A stretch of DNA of 64,000 nt, taken from contig NZ_CP028083.1 in the NCBI RefSeq assembly GCF_005491425.1, forward strand, positions 2,876,001 to 2,940,000, written 5' to 3'. A program made the position numbers and the translations under genes. The DNA comes from Lysinibacillus sp. SGAir0095 (GTDB lineage: Bacteria > Bacillota > Bacilli > Bacillales_A > Planococcaceae). The notes under the pieces were generated by a model, which was not told where the DNA came from, ran no database searches, and saw only the letters and a program-made list of their open reading frames with translations. This document shows positions 9,158 through 18,836 of the stretch, piece by piece. Numbering within the stretch: position 1 is the stretch's first letter; each line of letters starts with the position of its first letter.

Positions 9158-12157
9158 GTGAAAGAATGGATGAATCGTTTAATAGAATATATACGAGCAT
9201 TAAATGCAAAAATAGATAGATTAGCAACGTCAAAGCAAATGAGCAGGTTAAGAATAACTGGTAGTGTTATTTGGAATTTAATCCTTATATTCTTAATCTT
9301 TACAACTACAGCAGTTGTTTTTGTCGGTGGCCTGGGATTAGGATACTTTGCTTCGCTCGTTAAAGACGATCCACTTATGTCAAAAGCAGAAATGCGTGAT
9401 CAGATTTATAATTATGATGAGACAAGCGAAATCTATTTTGCAGGTGATATTTATATAGGAAAATTACGTACTGATTTGGAAAGAAGAGAAACTTCCCTTG
9501 CAAAAGTATCTCCTTTACTTATTAATGCTGTACTTGCAACTGAGGATGAGTATTTCCGTGAACACTATGGAATAGTTCCGAAAGCCGTTTTGCGCGGACT
9601 TTTACAGGACTTTACAAACTCTTCTACCCAAACAGGTGGTTCGACATTAACACAGCAATTAATTAAAAACCAAATTTTAACGAACGAAGTCTCCTATGAA
9701 AGAAAAGCAAGAGAAATCTTATTAGCCATACGTTTAGAAAAATTCATGACAAAAGAAGAAATTATTGAAGCATATTTAAATATCATTCCTTACGGCCGGA
9801 ATGCATCTGGTAAAAATATTGCCGGGGTAGAAACAGCCGCCCAAGGTATTTTTGGCATTTCAGCATCTGAATTAAACCTAGCTCAAGCTGCTTATATTGC
9901 CGGAATTCCCCAAGCACCATTCGCACATACACCATTTACAAATAAAGGTGAGATAAAAGATGCTGCTGGCCTAAAGCCTGGTATTGAACGTATGGAAACA
10001 GTACTAAAACGTATGTTGGCTACCGGCTATATTACACAAGTTGAATACGATGAAGCTTCAAAATATGACATTACACAAGATTTCCGCGAACCAGAACCAG
10101 AAGCTTCAGATAATTATCCATGGCTTACTTATGAGCTCGAAGACCGAGCAAAAGAAATTATCGCTCGAATTTTAGCTGAGAAAGATGGTATTGATCCTAA
10201 ACGTTTAGATGAAGAAGATAACTTAGAAGAAAAATATATGATTTTAGCAGATCGCGATGTACGTTCCGGTGGTTATAGAATTTATTCGACAATTGATAAG
10301 GGTATGTATGACTCAATGCAAGAATCTGCTAAGAACTTCAAAAGTTATGGTCAAACCTTTACAACTACCCAAATTGATGATGAGACTGGTGAAGAAATTG
10401 TAATCGAAGAACCAGTTCAAGTCGGAAGTATTGCCATTGAAAATAGTACGGGCAAGATTTTAAGTTTTGTCGGTGGTCGAGAATTTAATTTAGAACAACA
10501 ATTTAACTACGCAACACGAGCGTATCGTCCAAATGGTTCGACAATGAAACCATTATTAGTATATGCACCTGCGATTGAATATGGAGTTATAGGTGCTGGT
10601 AGCCCGGTAGTTGATGTGAAATTTACACGTGGTTTTGACGGATATAGCCCATCAAACTATATTGAAAGTCAGGAGCTGGGGATAATTCCTGCCCGAGAAG
10701 CTTTAGCTAAATCTCAAAACTTACCAGCATTACGCTTATATGATTCAATTCAAGATAAAAAACCAGCCAGTTATTTAGAAATGATGGGCTTCTCAAAAGT
10801 AACAGCAGGCGATTATGAGAACCTTTCGGCTGCAATTGGTGGTATTACTCACGGTACAACAGTTGAAGAAAATACCAATGCATTCGCAACCTTTGCAAAT
10901 GGCGGTCAATTTGTCGATGCTTATATGATTGACAGAATCGAAGACCTGGATGGCAACGTTATTTACAAGCATGAAGTTGAGCCAGTTCAAGTGTTTTCAC
11001 CTGAAACATCTTACATAGTTACAGATATGTTAAGAGACGTTTTAGAATACGGAACAGCAACTAGAGCAAACAGTACATTAAAATTCTCTTCTGACTTTGC
11101 TGCTAAAACTGGTACAACAAATGATTTCAAAGATGTGTGGTTAGTGGGATATAATCCAAACATTTCACTAGGCGTATGGTTAGGCTACGAAAAAAATAAA
11201 TCGCTATATCAATTCAATAACACTTATGGACAACCAAGTACGCGAGTTAACTTGTTGTGGGCAAGTCTAATGAATTCCTTATACGATGTAAATCCAGAGT
11301 TAGTAGATCCAGTTGGACAATTCCAAAGACCATCCAATGTTGTAAACGCATCATTTTGTGGAATTTCAGGAGATGCTCCTTCTACAGCATGCTCTCAGGC
11401 TGGTTTAGTTCGTTCAGATTTATTTAATCGAAATGTATTTTTACCTAGCAGAGTTGATGACAGTTTAAATGCATCCTCATCAGTGATGATAAATGGTAAA
11501 GCTTATATTGCATTAGACTCTACACCTAGAGAATTTGTTACAACAGGCGGCTCAGGTATTAATTCTGCATTTGCTGAAAGAATACTTGGAAGGCTTGGTG
11601 GAGATCCTACAAAATTATGGCCAACAGGAACAAGTAATGTTGTTTCATCTGCTAAGTTTAATGCTGATGGAAGTCCTCCACAGGCTGTAAATGTATCGCT
11701 GCAAGGCAATACGATAACTTGGTCTAAATCAGCCTCAAATGATGTCATTGGCTATCGAGTATATGATGTAACAAATGGTGGGCGATCCCATGTGACTACA
11801 TTAAAAGACGGAAGTGCATTAAAAACCTCTATTACAAGTGGCAGGTCATATATTGTTGTAGCTGTTGACATAACTGGTCTAGAATCAGCTCAGTCAAATA
11901 CAATCACAACAGTTGTTGCACCACCAACAGAACCGGTAGAACCTCCAGAATCAAACACACCAGACCCTAACGATGGCAATGGAAATGGTGGAACAGATGA
12001 CGGTTCTAATGATGGTTCAAATGGGGATGGATCTTCTAATGAGAACGGCAATGGTAACGGGAATAATAATGGTGGTGGAAATGGTACTGGTGAAGGAAAC
12101 GGTACTAACCCTGGTAATGGATCAGGACAAACTCCTCCAACAGATTCAAATCCATAG
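9158..12157 (+). CDS. Class A penicillin-binding protein (PBP1A family)
   Basis: This bifunctional enzyme polymerises and cross-links peptidoglycan. The 999 residues hold a cytosolic stretch, a membrane segment (about 37-62), a GT51 glycosyltransferase domain (catalytic Glu129 in ATEDEYF, then QTGGSTLTQQLIKN) and a transpeptidase domain with SxxK at 461-464, SQN at 519-521 and KTG at 650-652. A fibronectin type III-like module follows (about 850-930), then a low-complexity Gly/Asn/Asp-rich tail of about 70 residues, probably wall-spanning. Start is GTG at 9158 after AGGGGGTGA. Divergent from tyrS. Which B. subtilis PBP is orthologous is unclear, so no symbol is given. Confidence 0.95.
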   Translation: MKEWMNRLIEYIRALNAKIDRLATSKQMSRLRITGSVIWNLILIFLIFTTTAVVFVGGLGLGYFASLVKDDPLMSKAEMRDQIYNYDETSEIYFAGDIYIGKLRTDLERRETSLAKVSPLLINAVLATEDEYFREHYGIVPKAVLRGLLQDFTNSSTQTGGSTLTQQLIKNQILTNEVSYERKAREILLAIRLEKFMTKEEIIEAYLNIIPYGRNASGKNIAGVETAAQGIFGISASELNLAQAAYIAGIPQAPFAHTPFTNKGEIKDAAGLKPGIERMETVLKRMLATGYITQVEYDEASKYDITQDFREPEPEASDNYPWLTYELEDRAKEIIARILAEKDGIDPKRLDEEDNLEEKYMILADRDVRSGGYRIYSTIDKGMYDSMQESAKNFKSYGQTFTTTQIDDETGEEIVIEEPVQVGSIAIENSTGKILSFVGGREFNLEQQFNYATRAYRPNGSTMKPLLVYAPAIEYGVIGAGSPVVDVKFTRGFDGYSPSNYIESQELGIIPAREALAKSQNLPALRLYDSIQDKKPASYLEMMGFSKVTAGDYENLSAAIGGITHGTTVEENTNAFATFANGGQFVDAYMIDRIEDLDGNVIYKHEVEPVQVFSPETSYIVTDMLRDVLEYGTATRANSTLKFSSDFAAKTGTTNDFKDVWLVGYNPNISLGVWLGYEKNKSLYQFNNTYGQPSTRVNLLWASLMNSLYDVNPELVDPVGQFQRPSNVVNASFCGISGDAPSTACSQAGLVRSDLFNRNVFLPSRVDDSLNASSSVMINGKAYIALDSTPREFVTTGGSGINSAFAERILGRLGGDPTKLWPTGTSNVVSSAKFNADGSPPQAVNVSLQGNTITWSKSASNDVIGYRVYDVTNGGRSHVTTLKDGSALKTSITSGRSYIVVAVDITGLESAQSNTITTVVAPPTEPVEPPESNTPDPNDGNGNGGTDDGSNDGSNGDGSSNENGNGNGNNNGGGNGTGEGNGTNPGNGSGQTPPTDSNP

Positions 12158-12224
12158 CAATCTTTGGCTTATCTCCAATGTCTAACAAGAAAGAAGCCAA
12201 ATGGATACTATTTCCATCCAAATC

Positions 12225-12256
12225 AAAAAGCTCAGTCTAAGAGACTGGGCTTTTTT
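12225..12256. terminator. Bidirectional terminator between the PBP gene and argD
   Basis: AAAAAGCTCAGTCT (12225-12238) and AGACTGGGCTTTTTT (12242-12256) form a tight hairpin with A and T runs on both sides. It overlaps the argD stop codon and ends both converging transcripts. Confidence 0.9.
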
Positions 12257-13388
12257 CTTCTACTAATATCTTTTTCAAAATTTCTACGGCTTCATCTATT
12301 TCTTGTTTTGTTACGGTTAATGGTGGTAATAATCGAAGTACTTGGGGACCTGCTGCTACTAGTAATAACCCCTCTTCTTCAGCTTTACCAACTAAGGAAG
12401 CGACGTCTTTTCCACAATCAATACCTAGCAATAAGCCTTTACCTCGAATCGCGAATTGTTCTTGTGGAAAGGCATCTCTTAATATACTAATTAAATATTG
12501 TGATTTTTCTTCCACCTCACTTAAGAAGGCAGAGTCAAATACATGATCAATGACTGTTTGAGCTACAGCTACTCCCAGAGGATTTCCTCCATAAGTTGTT
12601 CCATGTGAACCTGGGCCAAATGTTTCATATAATTCTGCTGTTCCCAAAATCCCACCTATTGGGAAGCCCCCACCTAATCCTTTCGCCATTGATACGATGT
12701 CCGGTTTTAAAACTGTTTGCTCAAAGGCAAAACGTGTACCCGTACGTCCAATTCCTGTTTGTACCTCATCCACGATCAGCAAGATATCATTATTTTCACA
12801 GATTTCATTGATTGCTTGGGCAAATTCTTCTGTAACCTCATAGATGCCACCTTCACCTTGAATTATCTCAAGCATGATTGCACCGACAGTATGATCGACA
12901 GCTTCCTTAAGTGCCTCTACATCATTGAATGGAAGATAAGTAAATTGATCAACTAATGGTCCAAAGCCTTTTTGAATTTTTTCTTGGCCTGTGGCAGACA
13001 TTGCGCCGAAAGTTCTTCCATGGAAGGAATTTTTAAAAGTGATAATATGATGTCTACCTGTATGTTTTCTAGCTAATTTAATTGCTGCTTCATTTGCTTC
13101 TGCTCCACTATTACAGAATAGTGCATGAGCTAAGTGATTATCCTTCACCAAACTTTCCGCTAAAGCAATTTGACCGGGACTTTCATACAAATTGCTTATA
13201 TGCCATAGCTTTTCACTTTGTTCCTGTACTATTTTTACTAATGCTGGATGAGCATGGCCTAAACAACATACAGCAATACCACTTGTGAAATCGAGATATT
13301 GTTTCCCATTTGAGTCTTTTACAATCGTTCCTTTTCCCTCAACAATACTAATTGGTCTTCTAGAATAGTTGTTAAATAATGCATTCAT
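12237..13388 (-). CDS. argD: Acetylornithine aminotransferase
   Basis: ArgD transfers an amino group from glutamate to N-acetylglutamate semialdehyde, giving N-acetylornithine. The 383-residue class III PLP aminotransferase has the phosphate-binding NSGAEANEAAIKLARK region (93-108), the DEVQTG aspartate motif (207-212) and the PLP Lys236 in SMAKGLGGGFPIGG. Length is normal for ArgD. It is the last gene of argC-argJ-argB-argD, 39 bp after argB, and ends in a terminator shared with the converging PBP gene. Start ATG at 13388 follows AAGGAGCTGG. Confidence 0.96.
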   Translation of the reverse strand: MNALFNNYSRRPISIVEGKGTIVKDSNGKQYLDFTSGIAVCCLGHAHPALVKIVQEQSEKLWHISNLYESPGQIALAESLVKDNHLAHALFCNSGAEANEAAIKLARKHTGRHHIITFKNSFHGRTFGAMSATGQEKIQKGFGPLVDQFTYLPFNDVEALKEAVDHTVGAIMLEIIQGEGGIYEVTEEFAQAINEICENNDILLIVDEVQTGIGRTGTRFAFEQTVLKPDIVSMAKGLGGGFPIGGILGTAELYETFGPGSHGTTYGGNPLGVAVAQTVIDHVFDSAFLSEVEEKSQYLISILRDAFPQEQFAIRGKGLLLGIDCGKDVASLVGKAEEEGLLLVAAGPQVLRLLPPLTVTKQEIDEAVEILKKILVEEKSPVS

Positions 13389-13427
13389 TTGACCAGCTCC
13401 TTATCCATTTTTTTGTAAGATTCTCTT

Positions 13428-14219
13428 CTATCTTGGCGCTAGGTTCTCATTATAAGAAGGAACAATAAGAGTTCCCATTAATTGGTCGTTAACAATTTGT
13501 ACACTAGGAATACCAGATTTCAGCACCTGAAGAGCCCCTTGAACCTTTGGAATCATACCTCCATAAATATGTCCATCCTCAATCCATTGGTTGATCAAGC
13601 TCGGCGTCGCTTCTTCTTGATATTCTCCATCGATACGAATGCCAGAAACATCTGTCACTAGTAATAAACTTTCTGCTCCAATGGCTAATGCTACCTCACT
13701 CGCAACAGTATCTCCATTAATATTCAGTGCTTGCCCGTCCCCAGTTGCCCCTACACAAGCAATAACAGGGACTATATGGTTCTCGCATAAAATATTAATT
13801 AGTTGGGTATTCACACTTGTTATTTTTCCTACATAGCCATAGGTTTCCTGGTCTAGAAAATCACTTTGTAATAATTGACCATCAAACCCATTTAAACCTA
13901 TTGCCAAAATTCCGGCTTCATTTAGCTCGCCCACCAAAGAAGGATTTACAGTTCCTATTAAAGTTGATTGTACGATGTTAACCGCATCTCCATTCGTTAC
14001 ACGAATACCATTTAACACGGTCGAGCTCACATGTTGCTTTTCTAGTTCTCTATTAATTGCTGGCCCTCCACCATGTGTAATAATGATGTCATATCCATCT
14101 TGTTGCAGATTTTTGAAATTGGAAAAGAAGGCTTTATTTAAGCCTTCCAATGTACTGCCGCCAAGTTTAATGACGATTTTTCTACGAACGGTAGGAAGCG
14201 TTGATTTGAACATAGTCAT
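13428..14219 (-). CDS. argB: Acetylglutamate kinase
   Basis: ArgB phosphorylates N-acetylglutamate, the second step of arginine synthesis. The 263-residue amino acid kinase family protein has the N-terminal KLGGSTLEG loop (18-26), the ITHGGGPAINREL substrate loop and the NINGDTVASEVA ATP-binding segment. It overlaps the end of argJ by 38 bp, suggesting translational coupling. Two ATGs two codons apart (14219 and 14213) are possible; the first, with GGGGGTG upstream, is kept. No N-terminal extension typical of arginine-inhibited forms is seen, but feedback behaviour cannot be read from that alone. Confidence 0.95.
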   Translation of the reverse strand: MTMFKSTLPTVRRKIVIKLGGSTLEGLNKAFFSNFKNLQQDGYDIIITHGGGPAINRELEKQHVSSTVLNGIRVTNGDAVNIVQSTLIGTVNPSLVGELNEAGILAIGLNGFDGQLLQSDFLDQETYGYVGKITSVNTQLINILCENHIVPVIACVGATGDGQALNINGDTVASEVALAIGAESLLLVTDVSGIRIDGEYQEEATPSLINQWIEDGHIYGGMIPKVQGALQVLKSGIPSVQIVNDQLMGTLIVPSYNENLAPR

Positions 14220-15408
14220 ATGTTAAATCGCACCCCCATGCTAATCCGTGTCCTTCTCCTTGACCTAAAGACACGTAAATTTTCACTTCGTTTGCTTTTA
14301 GGATTTTGATTAATTCTTCTTCTGAAAATGGTACTGGCTCCCCATCTTGCACCATTAATGCTTCCCCGATTTTAATAGAGATTTTTTCTGGGTCTACCGT
14401 AGCACCACTATACCCAACAGCAGCAATGATACGTCCCCAGTTTGCGTCATTTCCGAATACTGCCGTTTTCACAAGAGGTGATCCTACTACAGTTTTGGCG
14501 ATTTTACGGGCTTCTACATCCGAAATGGCTCCGGTAACCTCTACTTCTATTAATTTAGTTGCCCCTTCTCCATCTCGAGCAATTGCTTTTGCTAAATCTT
14601 CTGCAACTAGTTGTAAAGTGCTATAAAAATTATTCCAATCAGGATGTGCTGGTGTTAATGTATCATTTCCTGCTAATCCATTTGCCATAACAATTACTGT
14701 ATCATTGGTCGACGTATCCCCATCCACCGTAATTGCATTGAAAGTCACATTCGTTATATCAGAAAGTGCATTTTGTAATACATCCGATTCAATATTCGCA
14801 TCCGTAGTAATGAATCCTAGCATCGTCGCCATATTGGGTTCTATCATTCCTGAGCCCTTAGCTGTACCAGAGATTACCACTTCTTTCCCATCGATAAGTG
14901 TACTGTAAGTAGTGTTTTTCATAACAGTATCTGTTGTAAGGATCGCTTGTGCAAAATCGATTCCATCCTCTAAAGAGCTCCCTAACTGTAACTTTTCAAC
15001 ACCTGTACGGATTGGTTCCATTTTCATGATTTCACCAATTACACCTGTTGAAGCAACTCCAACAAGAGAAGGTTCAATACCCAACTTCTCCGCTGCTAGA
15101 CTTTGCATTTCATATGCATCAGCAAGCCCTTGCTTTCCAGTACAAGCATTCGCATTTCCAGAGTTTACGATTAGTGCCTGCATTTTACCTGTGTGATAAA
15201 CAACCTCTTTTGTTACTTTTATTGGTGCAGCTTGAATTGCGTTCGTAGTAAATACACCAGCAACGCTTGCTGGAACTTCACTTACCAAGATAGCTAAATC
15301 TTTCTTCTTATGCTTAATGCCACAATGCATACCCGCAGCTGAAAATCCTTTTGGTGACAAAATATTCTTACTTGATATCTTTCTAATCTCATAGATTAAA
15401 TTCAACAT
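14182..15408 (-). CDS. argJ: Bifunctional ornithine acetyltransferase/N-acetylglutamate synthase
   Basis: ArgJ recycles the acetyl group from N-acetylornithine to glutamate and, in the bifunctional type, also makes N-acetylglutamate from acetyl-CoA. The 408-residue precursor carries the autocleavage site MATMLGF, with Thr195 as the nucleophile exposed by cleavage between Ala194 and Thr195, and the preceding KGSGMIEPN motif. The ATG at 15408 was chosen because AAGGGGGAG precedes it; an in-frame start 33 bp upstream overlaps argC's stop region and has no site. Second gene of the arg operon. Whether it is mono- or bifunctional is not visible from sequence; no separate argA was seen here. Confidence 0.95.
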   Translation of the reverse strand: MLNLIYEIRKISSKNILSPKGFSAAGMHCGIKHKKKDLAILVSEVPASVAGVFTTNAIQAAPIKVTKEVVYHTGKMQALIVNSGNANACTGKQGLADAYEMQSLAAEKLGIEPSLVGVASTGVIGEIMKMEPIRTGVEKLQLGSSLEDGIDFAQAILTTDTVMKNTTYSTLIDGKEVVISGTAKGSGMIEPNMATMLGFITTDANIESDVLQNALSDITNVTFNAITVDGDTSTNDTVIVMANGLAGNDTLTPAHPDWNNFYSTLQLVAEDLAKAIARDGEGATKLIEVEVTGAISDVEARKIAKTVVGSPLVKTAVFGNDANWGRIIAAVGYSGATVDPEKISIKIGEALMVQDGEPVPFSEEELIKILKANEVKIYVSLGQGEGHGLAWGCDLTYDYVQINASYRS

Positions 15409-15418
15409 TTTCTCCCCC

Positions 15419-16462
15419 TTAAATAAATAATGGAATAACATCCAGACCTAATGTTTGTGGAAATTCGCACTGGACATTCATATTTTGGATTGCTTGCCCC
15501 GCAGCCCCTTTTACCAAATTATCTATCACACCAACTATAGTGGCTCTGTTTGTTCTTTCATCTAGCTGAACAAAAATATCACAATAGTTTGAACCTTTTA
15601 CTCGATTTGTTCCAATTGTAGATATATCCTGTACTACACGGACAAATGGATGATTTTTATATGTTTCTTTTAAACAATCATTTAGTTGCTTGTTCGTAAC
15701 ACCTGGCAATACTGGTGCATAGGAAGTAGCTAAAATTCCCCGCGTCATTGGAACAATATGTGTATTGAAAGTAATAGCTGTTTCTGCGTCTGCAAACATT
15801 GTAATGGCCTGTTCAATCTCAGGTATATGTTGATGTTCATTTACTTTATATATTGAAAAATTTTCATTCATTTCACTATAGTGTGTTAATTGGGAGGGCT
15901 TATTACCTGCACCAGATACACCACTTTTGGCATCAATCACTAAGTAGCTCGGATCGATCAGTCGTTCTTTTATTAAAGGTAGCACTGAAAGTAAAACAGC
16001 AGTTGGATAACACCCCGGATTAGCTATTAAACTAGCTGATTTTATATTTGCCTCATTCCATTCAGTAAGTCCATATACACTTTCCTTTATAATAGATTCC
16101 GGTGCCGGTTCTTTCTTGTACCATTTTTCATAAGCACCTAAATCCTTTAAGCGATAGTCACCAGAAAGGTCTATCAGCTTTGGACCAATACCGACTAACG
16201 GAGGAAGTAGTTTACTCGTTACACCAGAAGGAGTACTTGTAAATACAACATCAAAACTAGCTAAAGTTTCTACATCAATTTTTTGTAATGGTGTATCGTG
16301 AATCGATAACAAATGACCGAATTTTGAAGAAAAAATTGCTCCTTCTTCCGAAGAAGTAAACAATTCGATTTTTTCAACCTCTGAATGATTGTGTAAGAAA
16401 CGGATTAATTCTAATCCCCCATATCCTGTTGCCCCTATAATTCCAACTTTCAATTCATTCAC
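15419..16462 (-). CDS. argC: N-acetyl-gamma-glutamyl-phosphate reductase
   Basis: ArgC reduces N-acetylglutamyl phosphate to the semialdehyde with NADPH. The 347-residue protein has the N-terminal dinucleotide-binding GIIGATGYGGLELIR (7-21) and the active-site Cys151 in ANPGCYPTA, followed by the HQHIPEIEQ region. It is the first gene of argC-argJ-argB-argD, the same order as the start of the B. subtilis arginine operon. Expression is probably controlled by the arginine repressor (AhrC/ArgR), because ARG-box-like sequences overlap the promoter upstream. Confidence 0.96.
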   Translation of the reverse strand: MNELKVGIIGATGYGGLELIRFLHNHSEVEKIELFTSSEEGAIFSSKFGHLLSIHDTPLQKIDVETLASFDVVFTSTPSGVTSKLLPPLVGIGPKLIDLSGDYRLKDLGAYEKWYKKEPAPESIIKESVYGLTEWNEANIKSASLIANPGCYPTAVLLSVLPLIKERLIDPSYLVIDAKSGVSGAGNKPSQLTHYSEMNENFSIYKVNEHQHIPEIEQAITMFADAETAITFNTHIVPMTRGILATSYAPVLPGVTNKQLNDCLKETYKNHPFVRVVQDISTIGTNRVKGSNYCDIFVQLDERTNRATIVGVIDNLVKGAAGQAIQNMNVQCEFPQTLGLDVIPLFI

Positions 16463-16507
16463 CCCTAAATTAGAAAATCACTTCTTGCGTCAAATTCGTG
16501 TGAGATG

Positions 16508-16594
16508 TTCTATTAATTATGCATATAACGAACTTTTCCGCTTCCAAATCTACCAAGATAACGTAAGTATAATTCTGCATAATTATTTAGTCAA
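16508..16594 (-). promoter_or_regulatory. arg operon promoter with ARG-box-like operators
   Basis: On the minus strand -35 TTGACT (16589-16594) and -10 TATACT (16566-16571) are exactly 17 bp apart. An 18-bp imperfect palindrome covering the spacer and -10 (16564-16581) and a second, weaker one at 16508-16525 both contain the ATGCA-AATTA pattern and resemble the ARG box recognised by ArgR/AhrC. Arginine-dependent repression by blocking polymerase is inferred. This and the acsA terminator account for most of the 349-bp argC-acsA gap. Confidence 0.6.
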
Positions 16595-16633
16595 CTGTAT
16601 TTTTATATATTTTCAAAATTTTTAAACGGACAA

Positions 16634-16672
16634 CAAAAAGGGTACTCTATCATATTTTATAATAGAGTACCC
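16634..16672 (-). terminator. acsA terminator
   Basis: GGGTACTCTAT (16640-16650) and ATAGAGTACCC (16662-16672) form a perfect 11-bp stem. On the minus strand it is followed by TTTTTG. Confidence 0.9.
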
Positions 16673-16811
16673 TCTCAAGATATTGTATAAATATTAATAT
16701 TTTATTAAGTATTTGTTAATTATTACCAAATAAATTCTTGCCATACCATTGCTAATCCCAAAAGTACTATTCCCCATTTATAACCTTATATCTAGTATTA
16801 TGTTGTGAAAA

Positions 16812-18539
16812 TTAATCTTCCATTGTAGATAAATCTCCAGTTGGCAGTTTCAATTCCCATGCTTTTAAAACACGACGCATAATTTTTCCGCTTCTCGTTT
16901 TTGGAAGCTTTTCTTTGAATTCAATTTCTCTTGGTGCAGCGTGGGCAGCTAAACCCGTTTTAACAAAATTACGTATATTTTCTGCTAATTCATCGCTAGC
17001 TTCTATCCCTTCCCTTAGTGCTATAAAGGCTTTTATAATTTCTCCGCGTATCGGATCCGGCTTACCTATTACTCCTGCCTCTACGACATCAGGATGTTCA
17101 AGTAATTTACTCTCCACTTCAAATGGACCTACTCGTTCACCAGAAGTCATAATGACATCGTCGACACGGCCCTGGAACCAGAAATATCCATCATCATCAA
17201 TATATGCTGAATCGCCTGTAATATACCATTCATCTCTAAGAAAATAGGAGTCAAATCGCTCAGGATTGCCCCAAATTTGACGCATCATAGACGGCCATCC
17301 TTTTCGAATCGCTAAGTTCCCCATCGTATATGGGGGAACTTCTTTTCCTTCATCATCCACAATGGTTGCATAGATACCCGGTACAGGTTTCCCCATTGAA
17401 CCTGGCTTAATATCCATTGAGGGATAATTACAAATAATATGGCCACCTGTTTCAGTCATCCACCAAGTGTCATGGATTCTATGGTTAAGTACTTCCATAC
17501 CCCACTTGATAACTTCTGGATTCAAAGGCTCTCCTACTGACAGTATATGGCGAAGAGTAGAAAGGTCAAACTGCTCTAACACACTTGCACCAGCACCCAT
17601 TAGCATCCTGAATGCTGTAGGTGCACTATACCAAACTGTTACTCCGTATCGTTCGATTGCACCATACCAATTTTCTGGACTAAACCGTCCACCAACTATT
17701 AAGTTTGTTACACCATTTAGCCACGGACCAAACACACCATAAGCTGTCCCTGTAACCCATCCAGGATCTGCTGTACACCAAAAAATATCTTGTTCTTGTA
17801 AATCCAGAACCCATTGTGCAGTTTGATAATGCTGAATCATCGCATTATGAACATGTAGCACACCTTTTGGAGCTCCCGTTGAACCGGAAGTATAGTGAAG
17901 TAGCATGCCATCTTCACGGTCCACCCACTCTATATCAAATAAACTTGATGCTTTTTCCATTTCGCTTGCAAAGTCCACAATTTTCTCATTCTCTTCGATT
18001 TGTTCCCCAACAACGAAGATTTTTTCCAAATGTGGAAGCTTCTCTACTGGAACTCGATTTAATAGGCTAGGAGTAGTAACTAATGCTTTCGCTTCACTGT
18101 CCGACAATCGGTCATAAACGGCTCCTTCCATAAATGCCTCAAATAATGGACCTACTATTACGCCCATTTTAATTGCTCCTAATAGAGAAAAATACAATTC
18201 AGGTGACCGCGGCATAAAAATAAACAAACGATCACCCTTGTTTAAAGTAGTGTGTTGTTTAAACACATTTGCAGCTTTGTTCGAAAAACGTTTCATATCA
18301 TAGAACGTATAGCTTTCTTTTCGATTCCCATCTTCGAAAAATAATGCTACTTTGTTTTTTCGAAAGCTTTCCGCATGACGATCAATGGCTTCATAAGCAG
18401 CATTGACCTTCCCAGTTGCATGCCAGCTAAAAGATGTTTCTGTCTCTTTCCAATCAAAAGATGCAGCCATTTCATCATATCTTTTCAAATGATAATCTCC
18501 ACCTGAAACAGCTAGTCTGTCTGTAATTTTTATCCCCAT
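16812..18539 (-). CDS. acsA: Acetyl-CoA synthetase (AMP-forming)
   Basis: AcsA activates acetate to acetyl-CoA through acetyl-AMP, allowing growth on acetate. The 575-residue ANL-family enzyme has the P-loop-like YTSGSTGAPKG at 216-226, the WWMTETGG region, the hinge GRVDDVIMTSGERVG and the C-terminal KTRSGKIMRR, whose Lys552 is the catalytic Lys and the family's acetylation target. The ATG at 18539 follows AAAGGGGTAA; a TTG six codons upstream overlaps that site and is unlikely. It is divergent from acuABC, which encodes the acetylating and deacetylating enzymes known in B. subtilis to switch AcsA off and on. Confidence 0.96.
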   Translation of the reverse strand: MGIKITDRLAVSGGDYHLKRYDEMAASFDWKETETSFSWHATGKVNAAYEAIDRHAESFRKNKVALFFEDGNRKESYTFYDMKRFSNKAANVFKQHTTLNKGDRLFIFMPRSPELYFSLLGAIKMGVIVGPLFEAFMEGAVYDRLSDSEAKALVTTPSLLNRVPVEKLPHLEKIFVVGEQIEENEKIVDFASEMEKASSLFDIEWVDREDGMLLHYTSGSTGAPKGVLHVHNAMIQHYQTAQWVLDLQEQDIFWCTADPGWVTGTAYGVFGPWLNGVTNLIVGGRFSPENWYGAIERYGVTVWYSAPTAFRMLMGAGASVLEQFDLSTLRHILSVGEPLNPEVIKWGMEVLNHRIHDTWWMTETGGHIICNYPSMDIKPGSMGKPVPGIYATIVDDEGKEVPPYTMGNLAIRKGWPSMMRQIWGNPERFDSYFLRDEWYITGDSAYIDDDGYFWFQGRVDDVIMTSGERVGPFEVESKLLEHPDVVEAGVIGKPDPIRGEIIKAFIALREGIEASDELAENIRNFVKTGLAAHAAPREIEFKEKLPKTRSGKIMRRVLKAWELKLPTGDLSTMED

Positions 18540-18679
18540 AAAAATTACCCCTTTCAAATCAATTTTGCCTTAAACATGTCCACAATTATAAAATTATGGA
18601 ATATAATTACAAAATCATTGTAAATCTCTTGCTGTAAAAGAATGTGAAAATATTCCTTCTTTTAATACTAAGAATCAGT

Positions 18680-18708
18680 ATTATAGATTGAATAAATTTA
18701 TTTTACAA
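18680..18708 (-). promoter_or_regulatory. Probable acsA promoter; acsA/acuA intergenic region
   Basis: On the minus strand -35 TTGTAA (18703-18708) and -10 TATAAT (18680-18685) are 17 bp apart, 141 bp upstream of acsA. On the plus strand a TATAAT at 18799-18804 may be the acuA -10, with a poor -35. In B. subtilis CcpA regulates this divergent pair through a cre site; I looked for a cre-like sequence in 18540-18836 and found none I trust. Confidence 0.6.
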
Positions 18709-18836
18709 TATTCTGAACATTTTGAGTAAAATATTTTCAATAATGGTACAATTAAAGTATTTTTAACAAATAACAGCGATTTTACGCATAAATTATCATA
18801 TAATGATGGTATCAAACTCAGGTGGAGCGAATTAGA

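Noticed and set aside
11960..12157. Short repeated units at the PBP 3' end considered as a CRISPR-like or tandem repeat
   Set aside because: The units are irregular Gly/Asn/Asp codons within the open reading frame; there are no equal spacers or conserved repeats.
12164..12490. 108-codon plus-strand open frame overlapping the terminator and argD
   Set aside because: It runs through a bidirectional terminator and antisense to argD, with no start signal.
14306..15248. Several plus-strand open frames opposite argJ
   Set aside because: They are antisense shadows with poor composition and no ribosome binding sites; argJ is complete on the other strand.
18540..18836. Possible cre site for CcpA in the acsA-acuA gap
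   Set aside because: Candidate TG-CA pairs lack the central CG and symmetry of the cre consensus.
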